DNA of 14,066 bases from Rhizobium sp. Q54 (GTDB lineage Bacteria; Pseudomonadota; Alphaproteobacteria; Rhizobiales; Beijerinckiaceae), in the NCBI GenBank assembly GCA_945903655.1, contig CAMDOY010000057.1:1-14066 (forward strand), read 5' to 3'. Positions 7,383-14,066 of the stretch are shown piece after piece; positions within the stretch are counted from its first letter, which is position 1; each line of letters begins with the position of its first letter. The notes beneath the pieces are model-generated. The model worked only from the letters and a program-made list of their open reading frames with translations. It did not search any database and was not told the DNA's origin. The translations under genes were made by a program, and so were the position numbers.

Positions 7383-9469
7383 CCTCCTTCAACCTCCAGA
7401 TCGCCCCCCTCATCCCGATCCCCCTGCTGATCGCGCTGGCGCTCGGCGCCTTGATCGTGGTGGGCCTGGGCCTGTGGGCGCGGCGGCGCGGCGCCTGGCT
7501 GCGGGCGGTCGGCCTCGCGCTGGTGCTCGCCGCGCTGACGGACCCCTCGCTGGTGCGCGAGGATCGCAATCCCCTGAAGGATGTGGTCGCCGTGGTGCTC
7601 GACCGCAGCGCCAGCCAGAGCATTGGCGAACGCAAGGCGCAGACCGACAAGGCGCGCGTGGACATCGAGAAGGCGCTGGAGGCGCTGGGCGATGTGGAGA
7701 CGCGCTTCATCGATGGCGGCGCGACTGATACGGGCAATGACGGCACGCGGCTTTTTTCATCGCTCAATGCGGCGCTGGCCGATGTGCCGCCCGAGCGCGT
7801 GGGCGCGGCCATTCTCGTCACCGATGGCGTGGTGCATGACATCCCCGCCTCCGCAGGCGCCCTCGGCTTCAAGGCGCCCCTGCATGTCTTCGTGACGGGC
7901 CGCGCGGGCGAGCGCGACCGGCGCATCGAACTCATCGAGGCCCCGCGTTTCGGCATCGTCGGCAAGCAGCAGACCATCGCCGTGCGCGTGCTCGACACCG
8001 CCGACAAGGGCGAGCGCGTGGCGATCACCGTGCGGCGCGATGGGGTCGAAATCGCCTCCTTGCGCGCCACGCCCGGCCAGATCGTGCGCGCGCCCGTGAT
8101 GATCGAACATGGCGGGCCCAATGTGGTGGAGCTGGAAATCGCGCCCCTGCCCGATGAGCTGACCACGCTCAACAACAAGGCCGTCGTCACCATCGAGGGC
8201 GTACGCGACAAATTGAAGGTGCTGCTGGTGTCGGGCGAGCCCCATGCAGGCGAGCGCACCTGGCGCAATCTGCTGAAGTCCGACGCCAATGTGGAGCTGG
8301 TGCATTTCACCATTCTGCGCCCGCCGGAAAAGCAGGATGGCACGCCCATCAACGAACTTTCGCTGATCGCCTTCCCCACCGCCGATCTCTTCGGTCGGAA
8401 GATCAGGGAATTCGATCTCATCATCTTCGACCGCTATTCGAACCAGACGGTGCTGCCGCAGGTCTATTTCGAAAACATCGTGCGCTATGTGCGCGAGGGC
8501 GGCGCGCTGCTGATGGCGACGGGGCCGGATTATGCGGGTCGCGATGGGCTCTATTTTTCGCCGCTGGGCAAGATCGCGCCCGCGCGCCCGCAGGGGCCCT
8601 TGGTGCAGCGTCTGTTCCGTCCCGCGATCTCCGATGAGGGCGCCAAACATCCGGTCACGCGCGGGTTGCCGGGCTCGCAACAGAGTCCGCCCGCCTGGGG
8701 CGAATGGTATCGGCAGGTGGCCACCGAAAAACTGCGCGGCGTCTCCGTGCTCTCGGGCGCCGACAACCTGCCGCTGCTGCTGCTCTCGCGCGAGGAGAAG
8801 GGGCGCGTGGGCCTGCTGCTCTCCGATCAAATCTGGCTCTGGGCGCGGGGCTTTCAGGGCGGCGGACCGCATCTCGATCTCATGCGCCGCCTCGGCCATT
8901 GGCTGATGAAGGAGCCGGAGCTGGAGGAAGAGGCCCTGCGCGCCAGCGCGCGCGGCAAGGAACTCTCCATCGAGCGCCAGAGTCTGAAGCCCTCCACTCC
9001 TGCGGTCATCATCACTTCGCCCACCGGCAAGACCCAGAGCGTGACGCTGGCGGGCGCCGAGCCCGGCCTGTCGCGGGCGCAGGTGACGGTGGAGGAATTC
9101 GGCCTCTATAAACTCAGCGACGGCGAACTCTCGACGCTGGTGAATGTGGGCCCCGAGAACCCCCGCGAGTTTCAGGACGTGGTCTCGACATCAGACCTGT
9201 TGAAGCCGCTGGCGCAAGCCACCGGCGGCACCGTGCGGCGCATCAGCGCTGGCGCAGGAGACGCGATCACCCTGCCGCGCTTCGTGGCCATGCGCGACAG
9301 CCCGCTCTATGGCGGCGCCGATTATGTCGGCGTGAAGCGCACGGGCGCGAGCGTGGTGACAGGGGTTGGCGTCGCGCCGCTGGCGATGGGCTTTCTGGGC
9401 TTGATCGCGCTGCTGGGCAGCGTGCTGGCGGGCTGGCTGTGGGAGGGGCGGCGGAGGCGGGTCAACTAA
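7379..9469 (+). CDS. Membrane-anchored VWA and glutamine-amidotransferase-like protein
   Basis: A 696-residue inner-membrane protein. Hydrophobic segments lie at about 11-33, 41-55 and 665-688. The loop WARRRGAW and the tail WEGRRRRVN are positively charged and should be cytoplasmic, which puts the large central part in the periplasm. The centre begins with a VWA-like domain, with metal motif DRSAS (D75, S77, S79) and a TDG at 148-150. An amidotransferase-like fold follows at about 279-385 (VLLVSGEPHAGERTW to GGALLMATGPD) with no cysteine at the nucleophile elbow. The start is TTG at 7379, overlapping the previous stop as TTGA, with GGAG 11 nt upstream. No in-frame ATG precedes the first membrane segments, so a later start would lose the anchor. 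It is the last gene of the moxR block and ends in a 4-nt convergent overlap with the acetyltransferase gene. The function is not known. Confidence 0.88.
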   Translation: MTSFNLQIAPLIPIPLLIALALGALIVVGLGLWARRRGAWLRAVGLALVLAALTDPSLVREDRNPLKDVVAVVLDRSASQSIGERKAQTDKARVDIEKALEALGDVETRFIDGGATDTGNDGTRLFSSLNAALADVPPERVGAAILVTDGVVHDIPASAGALGFKAPLHVFVTGRAGERDRRIELIEAPRFGIVGKQQTIAVRVLDTADKGERVAITVRRDGVEIASLRATPGQIVRAPVMIEHGGPNVVELEIAPLPDELTTLNNKAVVTIEGVRDKLKVLLVSGEPHAGERTWRNLLKSDANVELVHFTILRPPEKQDGTPINELSLIAFPTADLFGRKIREFDLIIFDRYSNQTVLPQVYFENIVRYVREGGALLMATGPDYAGRDGLYFSPLGKIAPARPQGPLVQRLFRPAISDEGAKHPVTRGLPGSQQSPPAWGEWYRQVATEKLRGVSVLSGADNLPLLLLSREEKGRVGLLLSDQIWLWARGFQGGGPHLDLMRRLGHWLMKEPELEEEALRASARGKELSIERQSLKPSTPAVIITSPTGKTQSVTLAGAEPGLSRAQVTVEEFGLYKLSDGELSTLVNVGPENPREFQDVVSTSDLLKPLAQATGGTVRRISAGAGDAITLPRFVAMRDSPLYGGADYVGVKRTGASVVTGVGVAPLAMGFLGLIALLGSVLAGWLWEGRRRRVN

Positions 9470-9963
9470 GCCCGCGAAATCGCTCCCGTCAGCCCCTCGA
9501 AGGCGCCTTCCACCAATTCGCAATAGAGCACGCGGGCCGGGTCCACCGGGCCGGGCATGGTCAGGCGTCCCTGGGGGACGCGTTGGAAGCCGACGCGTTT
9601 GTAATAGGGCTCGTCGCCCACCAGGATCACCAGACGGTGGCCGCAGGCGCGGGCGGTCTCCATTGATTTCATCATCAGGGCCTCGCCAATGCCGCGCGAG
9701 CGGAAGGGCGGATCGACCGTCAGGGGTCCCAGCAGAAGCGCGGGCGCGCCGCCGGCCTTGATCGCCGTCATGCGATTGGCGCCCACCAGCAGGGTGCCCA
9801 CATGGGCGACGAAGGAGAGCTCCGGATCGGGGCTCACGCCCTCGCGCAGGCGATAGGCTGTGAGGGCGAAGCGGCCGGGGCCGAAGGCGCGATCATCGAG
9901 CTTGTCGATGGCGGGCAGGTCGGCGGGGGTCAGCGGGCTCAGGGTCAGGGAGAGGTCGGTCAT
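9466..9963 (-). CDS. GNAT family N-acetyltransferase (YhbS-like)
   Basis: A 165-residue cytoplasmic GNAT acetyltransferase that transfers acetyl from acetyl-CoA to an amine; the substrate cannot be read from the sequence. Motif A, which binds the pyrophosphate of acetyl-CoA, is LTVDPPFRSRGIGEALM (residues 81-97, RxxGxG pattern at 88-93). The later LVGDEPYYKRVGF (114-126) is typical of the COG3153/YhbS subgroup and carries the usual tyrosine pair. The length is normal. An in-frame TGA two codons upstream fixes the ATG at 9963 as the earliest ATG start; the ribosome site is weak. It is transcribed towards the moxR block and the two genes overlap by four bases at their stops. The 128-nt gap upstream, to the extensin-like gene on the same strand, holds no recognisable gene. 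Confidence 0.92.
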   Translation of the reverse strand: MTDLSLTLSPLTPADLPAIDKLDDRAFGPGRFALTAYRLREGVSPDPELSFVAHVGTLLVGANRMTAIKAGGAPALLLGPLTVDPPFRSRGIGEALMMKSMETARACGHRLVILVGDEPYYKRVGFQRVPQGRLTMPGPVDPARVLYCELVEGAFEGLTGAISRA

Positions 9964-10091
9964 GGATCATCCGGCAAGCGAGACGCGCAGGGTCGGGCGG
10001 CGCTGGGGAGCGCTTCGATCAGAGGGTTGGTCGTCGCTGGCGGTTCATCACCCCGCCCCTTTAGCACGGGCGATGCGGCGCGCAAACCGCC

Positions 10092-11111
10092 TCAGCGACG
10101 GGGCCTGAGCGTGGCGGTCGCGTCCTGGACGTTGTCCGGCACGAAGACGCCATCGGCCCGCAGATAGCCGCGCGTGATCGGGCGGGGCGGAGGGAGGGGC
10201 GCCGAGGGCAGGGGCAGAGGCGGCAGAAGTACGGGCTCCCGCAGGGCGGCGCTGCGCGCCAGCGGCGCTTGGGGCCTTGTCATGGGTACGGGCGGCAGGG
10301 CGGTGTCCAGCGTCATGGCGGTGCGCGAGGGCAGGTTGGGCGCGCCCGCCTGGGCCACGTCGATGTCGTCGTCGATATCGGGCGCCTCGGGCAAGCCATC
10401 GCGGCGCTGGGGGGCGGGCAGAAGCTGCGGCGAGGGCAGGGGCTTGCAGATGCGGCGCGGGCCTGAGGAGGTCTGGCCGTGCATCGCCAGATCGAGATGG
10501 ATGTGATTGTGGTGGTTGGCGTCGGAGCCTGGCGCCAGCACGGTGGTGAAGATGGTGCAGGCGCCCGCCTGCACCTCGCGCAGAAAAGCCATCTGCTGGG
10601 CGTCGCCCCGCGTCCAGCCCTTTTCAATGGTGAGGCGGCGACCATCGGCGAAGTGGAAGGCGCCGATATCCACCGCATTGCCGAAAGAATGTTCGGACAG
10701 GCGATGGCTGCGATGGCCGTCGATGGCGCGGCAGGCATAGGCGCCCATGGAATCGATCTGCGTCACGGGCTGGCCGAAGCGGGCCATGGCGATGGGCTGC
10801 ACCACATCGCGCAACCAATCCTCCAGCGCCGCCGTCATGGGGCAATCGAGGGTCTGGGTGGCATTGAAGGCCACGGCGCCGTCAGCCAGAGCCGTCACCT
10901 TGAGGGGCGTGTCGAGGCCGCAGATGCCCGGCCCATCGATGGCGCTGGCGGGCTGGATATAGGGCGACTTGGTGATCCGTTTCTCTGCGAAGCAGGCCTT
11001 GTCCGCCTGGGCGCGCCAAGCCGGGCGTTCGGCGCGCCGAAACAGGCCGCATCCCGCCAGAAGCAGGGCCAGACCCGTGATCAGAGCCAAAGAGAAAACG
11101 CGACGCGCCAT
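10092..11111 (-). CDS. Extensin-like family lipoprotein with M15-type metal-site motif
   Basis: A 339-residue protein with a lipoprotein signal peptide: a short basic start, a hydrophobic stretch and the lipobox LLAGC with the lipidated cysteine at residue 21. The mature part matches the extensin-like C-terminal domain family (PF06904), a name borrowed from plants that says little about function. Two motifs recall M15/VanY-type zinc peptidases: SEHSFGNAVD (139-148, pattern SxHxxGxAxD) and HHNHIHLD (200-207). Several cysteines (64, 90, 127, 185) could form disulfides in the periplasm. From about residue 225 the protein becomes proline-rich and low in complexity, which could span or contact the wall. 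My inference is a peptidoglycan-directed carboxypeptidase or a binding relative. The ATG at 11111 has AGGGG directly against it, which is poor spacing. It lies on the same strand as DUF2852 but is separated from it by a hairpin. Confidence 0.9.
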   Translation of the reverse strand: MARRVFSLALITGLALLLAGCGLFRRAERPAWRAQADKACFAEKRITKSPYIQPASAIDGPGICGLDTPLKVTALADGAVAFNATQTLDCPMTAALEDWLRDVVQPIAMARFGQPVTQIDSMGAYACRAIDGHRSHRLSEHSFGNAVDIGAFHFADGRRLTIEKGWTRGDAQQMAFLREVQAGACTIFTTVLAPGSDANHHNHIHLDLAMHGQTSSGPRRICKPLPSPQLLPAPQRRDGLPEAPDIDDDIDVAQAGAPNLPSRTAMTLDTALPPVPMTRPQAPLARSAALREPVLLPPLPLPSAPLPPPRPITRGYLRADGVFVPDNVQDATATLRPRR

Positions 11112-11172
11112 CCCCTAGGTGATGCGCGAAAAGGCTTAAGGGCGGCTCAAGTTTCACGGTTAACAAAGGGTT

Positions 11173-11198
11173 GACGGCGCGAGGGAGCCCGCGCCGTC
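11173..11198 (-). terminator. Candidate hairpin terminator after the DUF2852 gene
   Basis: GACGGCGCG (11173-11181) and CGCGCCGTC (11190-11198) form a perfect 9-bp stem with an 8-nt loop, 12 nt past the DUF2852 stop. The minus-strand sequence after it (AACCCTTTGTTAA) is only weakly T-rich, so termination may be partial. It would separate DUF2852 from the extensin-like gene. Confidence 0.55.
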
Positions 11199-11210
11199 CT
11201 TGTCTGGAGA

Positions 11211-11774
11211 TTACGAAGTCTCGCCCGTGGGGCGATTGTGGCGGGCCTTCATGAAGCGCTCGAACTCCTCCCGGTCGCGGGCGCGGCGCAGCTCTTCGAT
11301 GTGGACGGCGAATTCGCGCTCGGCCTCCTCCAGCTTGCGGCGCTCCTCCTCGAGGCGGGCGAGCTCGGAATCCCGCCATTCATCGAAGGCCCGGTTGCCC
11401 GTGGGGCGCATGCCGCCGAAGGGCGACCAACCGCCCCGGCTTGGGCGGGGCGCGTCCGGCGCCTCCCAGGCGCTCTGCCAGGCGGCGCTGTTCCAGGTGG
11501 AATTCCGCCAGCCGCCGCAGGCGTTTCGCAGGCTCTCCACCCGCTCCTGCAGGAAGCTGTAGAGGTCGCCGGGATAGTCGCTGCGCCTTTGCCAGATCTT
11601 GAAGCCGATGACCGCCAGGCCAACGGGCCAGAAGAGGATGAAGCCGAGCACCAACGCCAGCAGTTCGAAGGGGCGCCAGACATGGCTCTGGCGGATGGAC
11701 CCTGCGCCGCAGCATCCGGTGCGGGACCCCTGCGGACCCGGGTCCTGAGAGGGATGGCTTGAATAGGAGGTCAT
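11211..11774 (-). CDS. DUF2852 family membrane coiled-coil protein
   Basis: A 187-residue protein that I recognise as DUF2852, a small family found mainly in Hyphomicrobiales with no known function. Residues 36-60 are hydrophobic (ELLALVLGFILFWPVGLAVI) and probably form one membrane segment. A tryptophan- and proline-rich linker follows (about 86-125). A highly charged helix, FDEWRDSELARLEEERRKLE and onward (130-176), looks like a coiled coil and ends in the family-typical REEFERFMKAR. A Cys-Cys pair sits at 21-22 before the membrane segment. I start at ATG 11774 because GGAG lies 6 nt upstream. The frame remains open to an ATG at 11942, but that extension crosses an AT-rich, promoter-like stretch and resembles no domain. 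It is divergent from the Tim44-like gene. Confidence 0.88.
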   Translation of the reverse strand: MTSYSSHPSQDPGPQGSRTGCCGAGSIRQSHVWRPFELLALVLGFILFWPVGLAVIGFKIWQRRSDYPGDLYSFLQERVESLRNACGGWRNSTWNSAAWQSAWEAPDAPRPSRGGWSPFGGMRPTGNRAFDEWRDSELARLEEERRKLEEAEREFAVHIEELRRARDREEFERFMKARHNRPTGETS

Positions 11775-11881
11775 GAGCGTCTCCAGTGGCCGTTCGAGGC
11801 CCCCGCCCCCCATGGAAGTGGGAAGGCGCCCGGGGCCTTGTCCAGTGGCGCGCCCGGATTTGGCGGCGATCTTCGCCTTGA

Positions 11882-11910
11882 AAAATAAAAATTTTTCGAA
11901 TTTGGCGCAA
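11882..11910 (-). promoter_or_regulatory. Candidate promoter for the DUF2852 gene
   Basis: On the minus strand TTGCGC (11910-11905) and TATTTT (11887-11882) are separated by 17 nt, with an A/T-rich spacer. Match to the sigma-70 consensus is only moderate (3 of 6 and 4 of 6), so this is a guess supported mainly by position and AT content. It would give a 5' untranslated leader of about 100 nt. Confidence 0.25.
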
Positions 11911-12072
11911 TTTGCGGCGCGGATGTCGCTTAGCAAGGCCATGATCAGGTTTCGTCAGGGAAGCCTTTTGACATTGGCTTTGACGTGTCGGGTTCCGCGC
12001 TGCGGCGTCCGCTCTTGGGGCCTCCCGCGCGCCCTGAAGGCTCAAGATCACAATTTCGCGAGTCACCTGCTT

Positions 12073-12089
12073 CTGAAATGTGATTTCAG
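12073..12089. promoter_or_regulatory. Perfect 17-bp palindrome, candidate operator
   Basis: CTGAAAT (12073-12079) and ATTTCAG (12083-12089) are perfect inverted 7-bp arms around GTG, about 75 nt upstream of the Tim44-like start codon. The size and symmetry suit a dimeric repressor or activator. I do not recognise it as the site of a specific regulator. Confidence 0.4.
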
Positions 12090-12164
12090 CCCTGTTCCAT
12101 TTCTTTTGCGCTACCACCATATTCATCGGGCTGGCGCTTCGCCGGTTTCCAACGAGGGTCCTCC

Positions 12165-13175
12165 ATGTCCCCCATCGCGTTTTCTGTTCGCAAGATGTTT
12201 TCCCGCCATGGCGCTCTGGCGCTCGGCTTGGCCGCAGTACTGGCTTTCGCCCCCGCCGTCGTAGAGGCACGTCAGGGCGGCGGGTCCAGCGCGGGCAGCC
12301 GTGGGTCCAACACCCATTCCGCGCCCCCGGCGACCTCAACCGCGCCCAACTCCGCCGCGCCCATGCAACGCTCGGCCACCCCGCAGCCCGCCGCCAGTCC
12401 GGCGGCCAACGCCGCTGCGGCGGCTCCCCAGCGTGGCGGCATGTTCAGCGGCTTTGGCGGCGGCCTGATGGCCGGTCTGCTGGGCGCTGGCCTCGTGGGC
12501 ATGCTCTTTGGCGGCGGCTTGACCGGCGGCCTTGGCGGCATCGCCTCCATGTTCGGCCTCCTGCTTCAGCTGGGCCTGGTTTTGATGCTCGTCGTTTTCG
12601 CCGTCAAATGGTTCAGCCGTCGCAACCAGCCGGCTGCAGCCATGGCGGGTGGCCCCCAGCAGTCTGCTTTCCAGGGCGCCCCTGGCCCGCAGGGCGGCTT
12701 CGGTGGCTTTGGAGGCGGCGCCGCCCCCGCGCCGCAGCCTCAGGCCCCTGTGGTCACGCCGATTCAGGTGCAGGACGCAGACTTCGGCCAGTTCGAGCGT
12801 CTGCTGTCCGAGAGCCAGAGCGCCTACAGCGACGAGAACATGGATCGCATGCGCTCCATGGCCACGGCTGAGATGGTCGCCTACTTCTCCCAGGAGATCG
12901 CCGCGAACGCCCGCAATGGCGTGATCAACAAGGTCTCCGACGTGAAGCTGCTGCAGGGCGATCTTGCGGAGGCCTGGCGCGAGGACAACGAGGAATACGC
13001 CACCGTCGCCATGCGCTTCTCCCTCACCGACGTGATGCAGGACCGCGCCACCGGCCGCATCGTGTCCGGCGACCCCGCCAAGACGGATGAGGCCACGGAG
13101 GTCTGGACCTTCGTGCGTCCCGTGGGCTCCGGCCAGCAGGGCTGGAAGCTCTCGGCGATCCAGCAGGCGGCGTAA
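12165..13175 (+). CDS. Tim44-like domain protein, exported and membrane-associated
   Basis: A 336-residue protein. Residues 11-35 look like a signal peptide ending near VEA/RQ. An Ala/Pro/Ser-rich low-complexity linker follows (40-90), then a glycine-rich hydrophobic stretch (93-125, GGGLMAGLLGAGLVGM type) running into a strong membrane segment at about 126-149 that ends in KWFSRR. After a second Gly/Pro/Gln-rich linker (155-195), the C-terminal domain (about 200-336) matches the Tim44-like family (PF04280), from DFGQFERLLSESQSAYS to EVWTFVRPVG and GWKLSAIQ. Tim44 tethers the import motor in mitochondria; bacterial relatives are common in alphaproteobacteria and mostly of unknown role. The ATG at 12165 has GAGGG 6 nt upstream. 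The hydrophobic basic segment suggests the Tim44 domain may be cytoplasmic if the signal is cleaved; this is inference. The gene is monocistronic, with a strong terminator behind it. Confidence 0.88.
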   Translation: MSPIAFSVRKMFSRHGALALGLAAVLAFAPAVVEARQGGGSSAGSRGSNTHSAPPATSTAPNSAAPMQRSATPQPAASPAANAAAAAPQRGGMFSGFGGGLMAGLLGAGLVGMLFGGGLTGGLGGIASMFGLLLQLGLVLMLVVFAVKWFSRRNQPAAAMAGGPQQSAFQGAPGPQGGFGGFGGGAAPAPQPQAPVVTPIQVQDADFGQFERLLSESQSAYSDENMDRMRSMATAEMVAYFSQEIAANARNGVINKVSDVKLLQGDLAEAWREDNEEYATVAMRFSLTDVMQDRATGRIVSGDPAKTDEATEVWTFVRPVGSGQQGWKLSAIQQAA

Positions 13176-13192
13176 GCTTCAGGCGACAATAA

Positions 13193-13230
13193 AACAGAGC
13201 GGCGAGGCTTTCGGGCCTCGCCGTTTTGTT
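13193..13230 (+). terminator. Rho-independent terminator after the Tim44-like gene
   Basis: CGGCGAGGC (13200-13208) and GCCTCGCCG (13215-13223) form a 9-bp GC stem with loop TTTCGG, followed by TTTTGTT (13224-13230). The T tract can also pair with AACAGAG (13193-13199), allowing two G-U pairs, so the hairpin has A-rich and T-rich flanks and may work in both directions. It lies 17 nt after the stop. Confidence 0.88.
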
Positions 13231-13278
13231 GCAAAATACCAAAATGATCGGCGTGAAGCCGACGTTCGGGAGGATCTT

Positions 13279-14066
13279 ATGAAAGCCCTTTACGGCGCGC
13301 TTGCGGGCGCAATCGGCCTCTTGGCCTCTTCTGCGGGCGCTCTGGCCCAGCAAAATCTCGACACCTTCCGCATCGCCATCGGCGGCTTCGGCCTCTGGGC
13401 CACGGAGGCGCCGCGCCTTGGCCAGCAAGCCGGCATCTTCAAGAAACACGGCATCAACGTCGAATATTACGCCACGGCGGGGGCGGGCGAGTCCCTGCAG
13501 GCGGTGATCTCCGGCTCGGCTGATCTGAGCGTGGGCGTGGGCACCACGGGCGTCATGGGCGCCTTCGCCAAGGGTGCGCCGGTGCGTATCTTCGGCGCCA
13601 ATTTCACGGGCGCAGGCGATCTGTACTGGTATGGGCGGGCCGAATCACCCCTCAAGAGCCTCAAGGACGCCACGGACAAGACCGTGCTGGGCTTCTCTTC
13701 CAACGGGTCCAGCAGCAACACGGTCGCGGTGGCGCTGGCGGAAGAGACCGGCGGCAAGATGAAGCTGCTGGCGGCGGGCGATCAGGCCAGCACCTTCACG
13801 CAGGTCATGTCCGGCCAGATCGATCTGGGCTGGGCGGCGCCTCCCTTCGGTCTGAAGGAGATCGCCGAGGGCAAGATCCGCATCGTCGCCACCGGCAATG
13901 ACGCGCCCTCCCTCCGCGACCAGACCGTGCGGGTGGATATCGCCAGCCTGAAGGTGATGACCGAGCGCAAGGAGGCGCTGGCCCGCTATGTGAAGGCCTA
14001 TCGCGAGACTCTGGACTGGATGTATTCCGACCCCAAGGCCATCGAGATGTGGGCCGCCAATATCGG
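13279..14066 (+). CDS. ABC transporter substrate-binding protein (SsuA/TauA/NMT1-like), partial
   Basis: The first 262 codons of a periplasmic binding protein; the frame is open at the right edge and the family is usually about 310-350 residues. A typical signal peptide, MKALYGALAGAIGLLASSAG and then ALA/QQ, ends at about residue 23. The mature protein begins FRIAIGGFGLW and contains LGQQAGIFKKHGINVEYY (47-64), GESLQAVISGSADLSVG (70-86), DQASTFTQVMSGQIDLGWAA (168-187) and a C-terminal DPKAIEMWA segment, the pattern of the NMT1/THI5-like and SsuA/TauA families. These deliver sulfonates, taurine, nitrate, pyrimidine precursors or other small ligands to an ABC permease; the ligand cannot be read here. 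The ATG at 13279 has GGAGG 5 nt upstream. The preceding terminator makes it the first gene of a new unit, and permease and ATPase genes may follow outside the window. Confidence 0.9.
   Translation, partial: MKALYGALAGAIGLLASSAGALAQQNLDTFRIAIGGFGLWATEAPRLGQQAGIFKKHGINVEYYATAGAGESLQAVISGSADLSVGVGTTGVMGAFAKGAPVRIFGANFTGAGDLYWYGRAESPLKSLKDATDKTVLGFSSNGSSSNTVAVALAEETGGKMKLLAAGDQASTFTQVMSGQIDLGWAAPPFGLKEIAEGKIRIVATGNDAPSLRDQTVRVDIASLKVMTERKEALARYVKAYRETLDWMYSDPKAIEMWAANI

Larger units (their letters stand above)
11775..12164. other. Non-coding divergent spacer between DUF2852 and the Tim44-like gene
   Basis: A 390-nt stretch without a credible gene; the frames open through it continue arbitrarily into other genes and lack ribosome sites and domain sequence. 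It is less GC-rich than its surroundings. It contains an AT-rich patch at about 11879-11912, two TTTGAC copies 12 nt apart (11967-11972 and 11979-11984), a perfect palindrome at 12073-12089, and the ribosome site GAGGG (12154-12158) of the Tim44-like gene. Promoters for both flanking genes should be here. Confidence 0.7.

Noticed and set aside
7757..8899. A 380-codon open frame on the minus strand
   Set aside because: It lies opposite the VWA/amidotransferase-like domains of the 696-residue protein and has shadow-type composition.
11775..11942. N-terminal extension of the DUF2852 protein to an ATG at 11942
   Set aside because: It crosses the AT-rich promoter-like patch, resembles no domain, and a good GGAG site supports the ATG at 11774.
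11968..11973. Perfect -35 box TTGACA
   Set aside because: No acceptable -10 box lies 15-19 nt downstream, so I do not call a promoter.
12080..12871. A plus-strand frame overlapping the start of the Tim44-like gene
   Set aside because: It is Arg/Gly/Trp-rich with no ribosome site, and the overlapping frame encodes a signal peptide and a Tim44 domain.
13248..13262. Small hairpin TCGGC-GTGAA-GCCGA in the leader of the substrate-binding protein gene
   Set aside because: A 5-bp stem is too short to claim as a riboswitch or attenuator in GC-rich DNA.

Overview
The window is GC-rich, densely packed DNA from an alphaproteobacterium, most likely of the order Hyphomicrobiales (Rhizobiales). I infer this from the gene set: a DUF1285 - CoA pyrophosphatase - CCA enzyme cluster divergent from moxR - DUF58 - DUF4159 genes, a DUF2852 protein, an extensin-like lipoprotein and a secreted Tim44-domain protein. 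From memory, these families occur together mainly in that order. I cannot name a genus. I see no RNA genes, insertion sequences, CRISPR arrays or prophage genes, so this looks like ordinary chromosome.

Layout. (1) Positions 1-2477, minus strand: a three-gene cluster with overlapping ends, encoding DUF1285, a Nudix CoA pyrophosphatase and a CCA-adding enzyme that runs off the left edge. (2) Positions 2478-2627: a divergent promoter region. (3) Positions 2628-9469, plus strand: four tightly coupled genes encoding a MoxR AAA+ ATPase, a DUF58 protein, a 938-residue membrane protein (BatA-like N-terminus, C-terminal DUF4159) and a 696-residue membrane protein (von Willebrand A-like plus glutamine-amidotransferase-like domains). 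(4) Positions 9466-11774, minus strand: a GNAT acetyltransferase, an extensin-family lipoprotein with a metallopeptidase-like metal site, and a DUF2852 membrane coiled-coil protein. (5) Positions 11775-12164: a non-coding divergent spacer with an AT-rich patch and a perfect 17-bp palindrome. (6) Positions 12165-13175, plus: a secreted or membrane protein with a C-terminal Tim44-like domain, closed by a strong hairpin terminator. (7) Positions 13279-14066, plus: the start of an ABC-transporter substrate-binding protein that runs off the right edge.

How the genes work together. The best candidate for an under-described system is the four-gene MoxR block. MoxR ATPases act as chaperones and commonly work with VWA-domain partners. 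Here a soluble DUF58 protein and two membrane-anchored proteins follow with start/stop overlaps or a 4-nt gap. By the positive-inside rule, both large proteins place their globular parts in the periplasm. The metal-binding DxSxS motif is intact in the DUF58 and 696-residue proteins but lost in the 938-residue one, and the amidotransferase-like folds show no cysteine nucleophile. This suggests a structural or sensing assembly at the cell envelope rather than an amidotransferase. Its function is unknown to me, and the arrangement itself is widespread in alphaproteobacteria, so it is uncharacterised rather than new.
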